Assembly: GCA_009760855.2 (NCBI GenBank)
Contig: WPIO01000228.1
Coordinates: forward strand, 126,001 to 190,000
Length of the DNA: 64,000 nt
Source: Cristatella mucedo
Lineage: Eukaryota > Bryozoa > Phylactolaemata > Cristatellidae
Reading direction: 5' to 3'
Position 1 is the stretch's first letter. Each line of letters opens with the position of its first letter. The position numbers and the translations under genes are program-made. The notes under the pieces are model-generated. The model was not told where the DNA came from, searched no databases, and worked only from the letters and a program-made list of their open reading frames with translations. This document shows positions 9,725-64,000 of this stretch, piece after piece.

Positions 9725-12200
9725 CAGAGGCAATTGACAGAGAGAAGGGGTTACGTCCATCTGTTTTCGTATTTATTTATTTATTTAATGCCAAAGTCTG
9801 GTGTTTGTTGCCAGCAGCTGCCACATAGCCATACCACAAGGCAACCTGATATGTTGCCTGTGGAGTGGGTCTTACTTTAATGTGGGTGGGTCTCTGTGTA
9901 GTATGTGTGTCTGCTTTCTCCTGCATAATATATTGTTTCATTTGGGGTGTCGAACAGATATTACCTGGTAGGTGCCATGTTCTGCATAAGTCTGATAAGG
10001 CACCTGCCGGGCAGTATCTCCTGTTCGTACATTTGTTAGCATTTTGCTTTTGCTAGTTGCTCGTATTGTGTTGCTGCAAACCCAAATCAAGCGAATGCAA
10101 GCTCACCCCTCCAAATTCACCGAATCATATACACAAGCACAAAGGCAAGCTCAGGGGTAAAGTACCTAGGTGGGTAGCTCACCTTTTCCGGCATGCTGAT
10201 CCCTTGAAGAGCTCTGCATGCCGATGGAGCATGTCCAAGCTTTAGGCAGTGTTTCAGGCAAATAGCCTCCAATCGGTAACCGAAGAAAGCTAGGCTTGCA
10301 CCCGGGTCCGATCGACCGGCTTTAGCAGCTCGAGCCGATCTTCAGACCTTCAATCTACTGATGCTTTGCTATTAGCGCATCTGCAAAATTCGTTGCAGCT
10401 TTCCTTAGCAGGTCGTGGAGCCGGCTGGTGACCCATAAAGAATGGCTACTACTAGCAGGAACAGGATGTTTGTACTTTTTCGAGAAACTACTGCAGTTTT
10501 CCCAGTGGACTACCTTAGGGGACGAGTAGTGTTTAGTTCATTAAAATATTATCCAATCCTGCTCCATTTCGTACTTCGGGATGGCCAAGAAATTATAGGA
10601 GGGATTAGTTCGGACCTTTTCCAGGCAAGGCAATCATTCTGGAGGCCGAGGGAGTTTGCCGACAGACACACCCCTTGTAGGCTTCATTCATGGAGGCTGC
10701 AGCCGGAACTTCCAGCCTTGCACTCAAGAGATAATGTTCCGTGAAGCGCGTCACAGTTCCAACCCTACAGGCCACAAGGCAGGTCCTCAGTGACGAGGAC
10801 AAAGGAGGAAAAACCAAGAAGGGCAACCGGTCTCTTGATGTAACCTGGAAGTTGGTATTCTATTGGCTGGCTAGATTTTTTTTTAATGAGAATGGCTATT
10901 AGCTATTCGATTATGCCACGTAACATTTTGAATGCAAAATTAAAACTGCAGGAGCAGTTTTTAACTACGTAATGGTGCCTCAGACCAAATTAGCTGTTCA
11001 GAGTGGAATGCCCAGGAACATCATTGCCTCTTGTCTTAAAGAGTAAAACTGGCATTTTTACCCGTAATGTAGTTTTTTATTTATATACATTATATATTTA
11101 TATGCATATATATGGTGTATTGCTGGGGGTTTTCGTTTTCTTTATTATTCGATTGATAGTAAAAAATATTCTTTGAAATAGCAGCTTAGATTAACATGCT
11201 AACTGGTAACCTGACACGATCGTTTAGTAAATAATTCAGGCCATTGCCTAGCTGTGCAACTATGCCGTTTCTTAATGCTGCATCTGTTGCAAGATATGAA
11301 CGTTGGAGTCATGCCGGTGGAACAGTTTTTGCAGGATGTGCTTCGTGCTTTGCCTTTAAAGTCATCATTGCACTCGTCTCTATCAGCGTACTGCCCTAGT
11401 TAAAGAAATCAATTCCCGGTGAGCAAATATAATGTCCGACTTGCTTTGTCGAGACCAGAGTGGCCTGGCCACTGGCCTGAAAAGGTGCACTTTGAAGCTG
11501 ACGCCTGGGCATTTCTGTCTCGATAAAGGTTTGGTGGCTCTACAGTACGAACAGGGTGGGTACGCTCCAGATCCGCTGTGGATTCCAGCAAAATAACTAA
11601 CCCTCTAGCCGTAGTCACATGAAAAATACTGCGTATGTCTGAACAGCGACTATCCACAACCTAACCCTATCATTCATTAACACCCAGCGAGTGGAAGGGC
11701 AGAGTCAGGTGTACTGCCACGCAGGAACCGGTGGCTGACGTCTGCCATCGAAGCAATCGCCAGATCTCGGTCGGTCTCAAACTACAAGCTTCAAACTACG
11801 ATCGATGGACGTCAAGAGGTGCAAACTCTATTGAGTCCTGCAGTGGGCCATTGTTGCCCACTGCAAGAGGTGGTGATAGCTGCTCTTCTGTCTCAATATA
11901 TAAATGAGGCTGTTAAATCAGCTAAGCTTCTCAAATGCCAGCTATCCGTGATGAAAGTGCTGCCGCTTCGTCTCCCCTGACCTGCATGTAGGAATGTTCC
12001 TAAAATGAACCTGGATGTATTTTTGTTCTGATACTGATGAGATCAACGATCGACAGCACTTGTCGGCTTTCCCCCACATTCGTGCGCCTCGAGGGGCCTA
12101 GTCTTGACCTAAAATATGAGGCATCGACAAAAGTGGATATGCCCATCGAGAGTGAAATAGGGCTGTTGAACTTGGGACTAGAAACGAGCTCGTAGCACCG
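9722..12200. other. CHAC2 downstream region, no recognised gene
   Basis: AT-rich spacer with only short, unrecognisable open frames. About 11865-11935 ends in ATATATAAATGAGGCTGTTAAATCAGCTAAG, the 3' tail of SINE family B. I see no convincing AATAAA close to the CHAC2 stop codon. Confidence 0.4.
11865..11937 (+). repeat. SINE family B, 3' end only
   Basis: The tail TATATAAATGAGGCTGTTAAATCAGCTAAG is shared with the family B copies at 36.4 and 57.7 kb. Confidence 0.6.
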
Positions 12201-12204
12201 ACCC

Positions 12205-13445
12205 TCTCTCAACGATCGGTCTGGCAGACAAGGCACTGGCTTGGTTTAAGTCGTACTTGTCTGATCATGTTCAATGCGTGTCGTGTGGGGGTCAGGTCTC
12301 ACATACAAGACGGGTCACCTGTGGAGTCCCTCAAGGGTTCGTATCCGGTCCCTTGCTGTTCTCCATTTATACTCAACCTCTAGGAAAAGTGATTAAGGCT
12401 CATGGAATAGGATATCACTTATATGGTGATGATACTAAGCTGTAATCGTCATTCAAACCGTCGGAATCTGCTGCAGCAACTGATAAACTGAATGCTTGCC
12501 TTGCCGACATTCGATCCTGGATGTCGGAAAACTTCCTGAAATTAAATGAAGATAAAACCGAACTGCTGCTCATAGGACACTAAGCATGTGGCTGGATTAA
12601 AAGACTTTGTTCGTCTAATAGGTAATGCTGTTGTGCGACCATTACCACATGTTCAAAATTTAGGTGTTTTCGACAGCTGCCTAAATTTTGAAAGCTTCAT
12701 TCAGAAGACTGCTTCTACAGCTCGCCATCACGTCCGATCCCTTAGATTAGGAGCTGTCTTCCATGGTGGGTTGCAACAAATTTGACTAGCTCCTTAGGTC
12801 TGTCTCAGCTTGATTATTGCAATTCCCTTTTGGCTGGGCTACCAAAGAAAGCAACTAGGCCACTGCAGCTGGTGATGAATGTGGCTTCAAGGCTAGTTTT
12901 CAAGTCCCAGAGGTTTGACCACGTATCTCCTTTGCTAAGAGCTAGGATGGCTGCTGTAGATCAGCGAATACAGAGCAAAGTTATTACGCTGACCCATAAG
13001 GCCCGCCACGGCTTGGCTCAACCATATCTAGCTGAACTGCTGCACCAGTTTCAGCCTCCTAGTGCCCTCAGGTCCTGTATGGGCAATACATTAGCTGTTC
13101 CATTCCTCTGCTTAAAGACCGTTGACGACAGAAGCTTTAGCTCTGCAGGTCCTAGACTGTGGAACTTGTTCCCACAATTCTTACGCAACGACAACTACTC
13201 TCCTACTGCCGACTATGGCTCATCCTTTTCAGCGGTCCTGAACTGCTACTTCTATGCTACTCACTACCTCAACTGCTCACCTGACTTTGCAATACTTCCC
13301 ACTTTCTCTTTGTTTCGTGAAATGAAGTCTGTTGGCTACCGTATGCGTACCGAAAGCCCGCTTAGACTGTGAGTGTGCTGTACAAACTCTCCTGCGTAAC
13401 ACCCACATAGTCTTTGTGGCTTAGTGGAGTTACAGACGGAGATAC
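12205..13445 (+). mobile_element. LINE (L2/CR1-like) ORF2 relic
   Basis: Reads a decayed reverse transcriptase: GLADKALAWFKSYLSDH, then GVPQGFVSGPLLFSIY, then the catalytic YGDD box at about 12420-12430. A stop lies directly after the box. The following thumb and C-terminal region (QLDYCNSLLAGLP, HKARHGLAQPYLAELL, GPRLWNLFPQFLRN) is open for 196 codons. Frameshifts and stops break it, so it is a dead copy. Fragments of a related element lie at 20.0-20.6 (plus), 21.0-21.1 (minus) and 43.4-43.8 kb. Confidence 0.85.
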
Positions 13446-15060
13446 ATTTCATGGCATTGCTGGAGCTTGCCTACAGCAGCTACTCCTGCAGCCACAGGAC
13501 CGGCTAAGGTCAAGATAAGCTACATGAAAACTTAGAAGCTACCCTCACCAGCAGGGTCGGTCCTTCCTGCCCAGGCCTGTTGAAGCTGCAGGCAGCTTGG
13601 CTGGCCTGTCGTGCGCCTGCTCTTTTACCTGTAGAGGGGGAAGGCGAGGAGGTCGAGGATTTCCCTCGAGAATTCATTCAAACATCTGCTTCTCGCAGCT
13701 TCCTGCTCAGCAGCCAATTTGCTGGTGGTAGAGGTGGCAGTGCTCACGTCAGCACGAAAGCTGCAGCCTGTTTACGAAGCTGCAATGGCGACAAGGTGCC
13801 ATGACTTGCAAGGCTGTCGGCAGAGGGTGGCCACACTGCTTGCTATTTGATTGTTCGAATGTCACAGCTACCGAACAGTCTTGGAGTGTCAGGCCGATTT
13901 TGCCATCTTCCCCGACTTGTTGGACTTGGCCACCAATCCATGATGGTGACTCCGTTACAGCCACGATAGGCCAGCGGCAGCCGTGCACGAACGGTTAAAT
14001 TAAATTTTAGCCGATTTAACAGCTTCAATTGTATAGCAGCACAGAGCCTTAATGACTATCACCACCGCTTGCAGTTTGCAATAACGGATCACCCACTGCA
14101 GGATTCGAACCCGCATCATCGGTCGAGCACCTTACCTCCTGGGCTATCACGGCCCTCACTCTGCTGCAGCAACTTAAGGCTAATCAAACTTCGCTGCTGC
14201 CCTGCGAACACACAGGCCGATCTCAAGCTCGCTTGCTGCGTGCCACACGATGTGCAGCTGATTCTCCTGCCCCGTCCTCACGACAGCACCCGTGCTGTAT
14301 CCCAACCACCACCGATCGTCAGCTCTCGGTGCAAACGGCCTTATTTGCAACCCCACTGCTCGTAGTAGCAAACGTTCAGGCACCGGTCTTCTTTTACGTA
14401 TGTTTTGCAAGCAGGAAGTGAGGACCGCAGGAAGCTCATCCTAAAAAGCATGCTCATCTGCATCTCAGTCTAGGCTCTCCAAAAAAACGAAAAAGCAGAT
14501 CACGACCGGTCCACAATCACTCGTATGTGTTCCGAGAGAAAAAGGCGCCTACCTATTATTAAGCTATTGCGATAAGAAGAGCCGGTCAACATTCACACAG
14601 ACACACGTAGCTACTTCGGTAAGGCTACGGCTGGCAGTTTTCCCATTCAAAGTGCTAAGACTAAATACAATTGGTGCTCTTTAGGACTCCACATCAAGCA
14701 CAGCTTTATACAAAGCTGACCTTGTGCTGAAGGCACATGTTGCTGAAACAAAGCCACTGTAATTTGCGGCCGTTGATCGCGATGTTGTCCATACTTAACT
14801 GGATTTCGAACATTGCCGGCTTATAACTGGCAGCAATCGCCTTATTCACCCCGGCCTCATGGTCTGATTCCTGTGTGAAAAGCTGGCAGTGTTCCATTAA
14901 CAAGAGCTCAGCCGGAATGCAGCAATGCTTTTGCCAGTCATGTCGTCACCCATGCATTCTGGTGATGGCTGCCGGGCAAATTGAGGCGTACCATTCAAAA
15001 GCGACATGTCATTCGATGTGTGCATTTTCTCCACTGTCGAGTCGGCCAACTTTTAGTTAA
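13446..15060. other. Spacer with a degenerate SINE
   Basis: About 14085-14158 reads, on the minus strand, a tRNA-like head (AGCCCAGGAGGTAAGGTGC, then GGTTCGAATCC), probably a family B SINE head. Otherwise no gene or repeat is recognised. Confidence 0.4.
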
Positions 15061-15960
15061 GGAACATTGTCAAAATCATGGCCTACCAAGATATGAGTAT
15101 GAAAGCCAAACTAGCTCATGCATTTGAGACATCACACCTAGATTATTGCAATTCCCTTTATTCCGGACTCCCGGCCCACGTTCTTAATCGCCTGCAACTG
15201 GTGAAAAACTCAGCAGCTCGTCTGGTCGGTCGTCAACCGCTTAGCTTCCATATCATCCCACTGCTGTCTGAGCTTCACTGGCTCCCTACAATGCATTGAA
15301 TCGATTTCAAGATTCTCTCTGGTTTACAGGTCACTTCAGTCACTTGCACCAGCCTACATATCTGACCTTGCTCCTCCAATGTACTCTCGCACCACCAGCT
15401 GGTCAGCATATGGTGTCTTGCGAGCTGAAGTGCTTACTATTGATATAAGCCATCAGCTGGTCAACGTGACAAAAATTTATACATGGTTTATTATAGGATA
15501 AGTGCCTGGAGGCCAAATAATAGAATATCCACAATCTTCTAGAATAATCTAAATGCCCTAGTTTCATAAAACGGATGCATGGTCCACAGCAACCAATAGC
15601 GGCTGGTTAGAAAATAAAGAAAAAGCAACACAATAAGCATATACAGCAGAGCAGTCAGCCGAGCCGTCTACATACAATGCTCACATTGCCATAGTTAACA
15701 GGGGCCAGTCAGCAGTCGGTGAGAGGGATAAACTACACCATCCAAATTAGCTGAGAAGCACAGTCAACTCACACATCTTGCTAAAATCTTTTGGTGATCA
15801 AGCCTTCAGCTCATATGCACCAAAAAGTCTGAAGCTCACTTACGATTTTGGCCACTACTTGCAACGCCCTGCTGCAATGACTAATGATCCTTTAAGTCTC
15901 AGCTCAAAATGCATCGTTGTTGTCAGCTTTCCCTTCACCCCAGCCAACTACCTTTTGACG
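15061..15960 (+). mobile_element. LINE ORF2 C-terminal relic, interrupted
   Basis: Reads AKLAHAFETSHLDYCNSLYSGLP, then LLSELHWLPT, then stops. After about 340 bp of unrelated AT-rich sequence (about 15437-15777) it resumes with [15 protein letters not shown]. The gap may be an unidentified insertion. Confidence 0.7.
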
Positions 15961-17347
15961 TAATTTTACCGAAGGAGTGGCAGGGAACGCTTGCTGAGAG
16001 ATGACAGCTGGCAGAGCTATGCCTGTAGAAGCTGTGCCCTGCACAGCTCCCATTCGGGAGAGTGGCTGGCTGCAGAGCAGTGACAGTTGGAGGTCAAATG
16101 GTTTGGCATATCCGGCCAGGGGCGACCAGGCTCAGTGCTGCCGAGTGAGCAAACTTCCAAGACTGACTACCGGTACCTGCGTAACGCTGCACTCGTAATT
16201 CGATCGATCTACGATGCGAAAAAGGGGCAAAGAAGCAGGAAACACTAAGGCTCATGCAGATCGGATTTTTCCAGTGGATACCCTGATTCTTGAGCAACCG
16301 GGCAGTGTCATGCTAACTACACGGTCATCCAACATCAGCCAGTCATTAGCTCTCATGACTAGCGAGAGCGCTAGACCGTTCGCAGGCAAGTCGAGCTGTC
16401 AATGCAGGCAGCTCTTGCCTCCTCCTTCTCTTCAGCCCAGTCCTATTGTGTCTTTGGCACATGCACCGTGCAATGGTGCTATGCCGCAACGATCCGGCTG
16501 CAGCATGATCAGGATACAGGCTGCGTAGGTTGCTCGAGTGTGGCGGGTTTCGCTGTCCATGCCAGGGCAGCAGAGCAGGTCTGGGTGGCATTAGCAGAAG
16601 TTCGCGCCTCAGACGATCAATAGATATGCAGGTCACGCCCAGTCACCGAGGCTTCGAGAGCCCCCTGGAGTCAGCTGCTCAAGTGCAACCTTTTATTTCC
16701 GGATGCGACAGGAAGATCATTTTCGGCAGGCGCTGTGCATGCGGCTTCCATGTTGAGTGTTTCAGAGGGCAGAGGGAGTGGAGATGACCGAACAAGTCAA
16801 CGAGTGCACTTACCAACGGTGGTGATTGCTGCTGGCCAGAGGCCGGCAGACAATTGGTTGCCACTTCCGGCCGACGAACGCAAAAGCGTACTGGTAGAAT
16901 AAAATCGGCTAGCATCTTCATCGTGACACTCTAACGCAGCAAATGGTGCAGTTGCGCACGGCGGCTGACGTGGTCAACACGAGAGCTGTGCCATGGCAAC
17001 GATGCCACGTCCTGGCCCAGGAGAAAATCACAAGGTGAGCCGTGCGCAAGAGCACTTGGAGGATGGAGCTGCCGAGATTTGCCAGTCGGCGGCAGCACAG
17101 AAACCAGCCGCGGACTGTGCAGCCAAGAGCCGCTCGGGCAGCAAAGACTAGCAAACCGCCACAGGTTTCGGCGACTCGGTGGGGCGGCCGACGAACCTGC
17201 GCCTGGGCGCTGGTGCCGCCATAGCGCAGGCCCGGCGAAGGTTCATGGCCCCTTCATGACGCGGACCAGACAGGCAAGCAGCCGACAAGATGCCGAGCGC
17301 TGCCGCCGTGCGCTGCAGCTGCCCCTGCGGGCCGTCGCTCGATCGCC
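15961..17347. other. Convergent spacer and probable RAB3GAP2 3' UTR
   Basis: Lies between the LINE relic and the RAB3GAP2 stop codon. On the minus strand an AATAAA occurs at 16697-16692, about 650 nt after the stop, and could be the RAB3GAP2 polyadenylation signal. No gene is recognised. Confidence 0.35.
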
Positions 17348-50960
<33,613 letters not shown>

Positions 50961-52335
50961 TTTTAGCGACTTTTAGAAGTCTGACGACAATGACTTGCAT
51001 CTCTCAACTTGCCAGACAGCAGATCACATGGTTGAGATCGAGGAGAAAAATTAAAATGGGACGTATTTATTTGGCCATCCAGTCCATCTGCCTCCGGGGC
51101 TTCTCTCGTCGGCTGCCTCGCCATGCAGGACTATCCAGGTTGTCTCTCTTACATTTCCTACAGTGTGAAAGCTATCCGGGCAATCTGCTGCCAACGTGCT
51201 TGCCAGGCTGGTGTCCAAAGATGAAGACGCGAGATCAAAGGACCTCTTTGACAAGCCTCCACCCAGCCCTCTCAGGGTCCTTCACGCAACTTGAAAGCCT
51301 CGAGGGGGTGCTGCCTCGAGCTCGTGCGAATAGCACGACACTCTGGCCATCCGGTGGCTCTCCTGCAAAGAGGCAGCTGGTACGAGCGGGATTCTTCAGG
51401 CTCGAAGCATTTTCGGTGGCCCTTATCCACGTGGTATCGGTCGAGCTCCAATGAGAGTCGAATTCCGTACAACAGAGCTAGAGCTGCACTGGCTTCCGAG
51501 ACCGCCTCGTATTCACAGGCGACATTCGAGCCGGCGCTAACTTCCGGGGTGGCAATCGCAGAGCAGGTGACCCTTGCAAAGAAACCACGGCGCATTGACT
51601 TGAAGCTGAATTTTCATCGGATCGAATTCTTGATCGCAGCCAGCGCATTCACAGCATGTTGGCATCTGCATGGGACGACGAATAGAACAGCGCATATAAA
51701 ATTCCAGCACTCTCCGTCTGTTCAGTTTGATAGCGGTTTTCAAACGGCGTTCGGTTTAGCGGCCGAAGCACGAACAAAACGCGGCACAACAGTCGAAACA
51801 AGCTCTGTGCTCGAGTCGCGATACGGATATGGAGCGTCAGCGGATTCAGCAGGGCCGGCAACACGGCAGAAAATGTGGAAAAAATACTAGAAAAATACCC
51901 GTGTCTTCTTCAACTCCTGCGGCGGCAGCGGCGGACCCAGCTGTTGGCCACAAAAAAGACTTGACTATCGATACGTCTGGAAACCGAGCGAAAGCCCTGA
52001 GCTGGCAGGACATGGTCTCAAGTCTTTAATAGGCTCGCTGTTTTGTGTACGATGAATACTGACCTTGTCTCTGCTAACAACACTGCCGCAAGAAAATCGC
52101 TTACATTAGCTCTTTATGTAAATTTTTTAGACTTCAATGCTGTTAGAGAAAAAATGAGAGAGAAAAGGCACTTTAATGATGAGAACAAAACCCGGTGGCC
52201 TGTATTAGTACATCTGTTTATCTATGATGTCCCTCAAGGAAGATCCCTTTAAACTGTAGTGACTCCATTTAAACCATCAGCGGGAATTATAAGTACCTGC
52301 TTATGCCGCAGTGAAATGTAGCTGCTCGGTGTACG
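50961..52335. promoter_or_regulatory. Divergent intergenic region between RAB3GAP2 and XRCC3
   Basis: About 1.4 kb between the two start codons, almost free of SINE/LINE sequence, so both promoters should lie here. A plus-strand frame at 51291-51890 stays open for 199 codons, and minus frames overlap it. None resembles a known protein. Part could be 5' UTR exon. Confidence 0.4.

Positions 52336-64000
<11,665 letters not shown>

Noticed and set aside
12782-13372. 196-codon open frame as a host gene
   Set aside because: It is the C-terminal part of a LINE reverse transcriptase ORF; the same text recurs at 20.0, 21.0 and 43.6 kb.

Overview
This window is nuclear DNA of a metazoan, most likely a marine invertebrate; nothing in it fixes the phylum. 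The genes are split by many GT-AG introns, microsatellites are abundant ((GA)n, (CA)n, (AT)n, (CAC)n), and introns and spacers are full of decayed non-LTR retrotransposons (L2/CR1-like) and tRNA-derived SINEs. There are no bacterial operons, ribosome binding sites or CRISPR arrays. Four host genes can be recognised by reading exons against protein families known from memory. I assembled them by hand from splice signals and reading-phase continuity.

Layout. (1) About 2.2-2.5 kb, minus strand: the first two coding exons of a vaccinia-related kinase (VRK1/VRK2-like); the rest lies beyond the left edge. (2) 6.1-9.6 kb, plus strand: a complete four-exon CHAC2-like gamma-glutamylcyclotransferase, including a 42-nt microexon. 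(3) 17.3-51.0 kb, minus strand: a 27-exon RAB3GAP2 (non-catalytic subunit of Rab3GAP), about 1506 codons; all exon phases join, and only the first two exons are tentative. (4) 52.3 kb to the right edge, plus strand: the first six coding exons of XRCC3, a RAD51 paralogue of homologous recombination, with Walker A and Walker B motifs. VRK/CHAC2 and RAB3GAP2/XRCC3 are head-to-head pairs; CHAC2 and RAB3GAP2 converge. The four genes act in unrelated processes (nuclear kinase signalling, glutathione turnover, Rab3/Rab18 control, DNA repair), so the arrangement is ordinary eukaryotic gene order and not a functional cluster.

The rest is repeat-rich: at least ten LINE fragments on both strands (several nested), two SINE families, one short hAT transposon copy resembling the horizontally transferred SPIN family, an unclassified dispersed repeat present twice, a 27-bp minisatellite and very long simple repeats. 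I found no unknown multi-gene system. The most interesting local observations are a near-identical inverted duplication of part of a RAB3GAP2 coding exon beside an AT array, a 36- or 48-bp intron directly next to that exon, a GC-AG intron in XRCC3, the SPIN-like hAT copy, and a hairpin tail shared by the SINE and LINE families.
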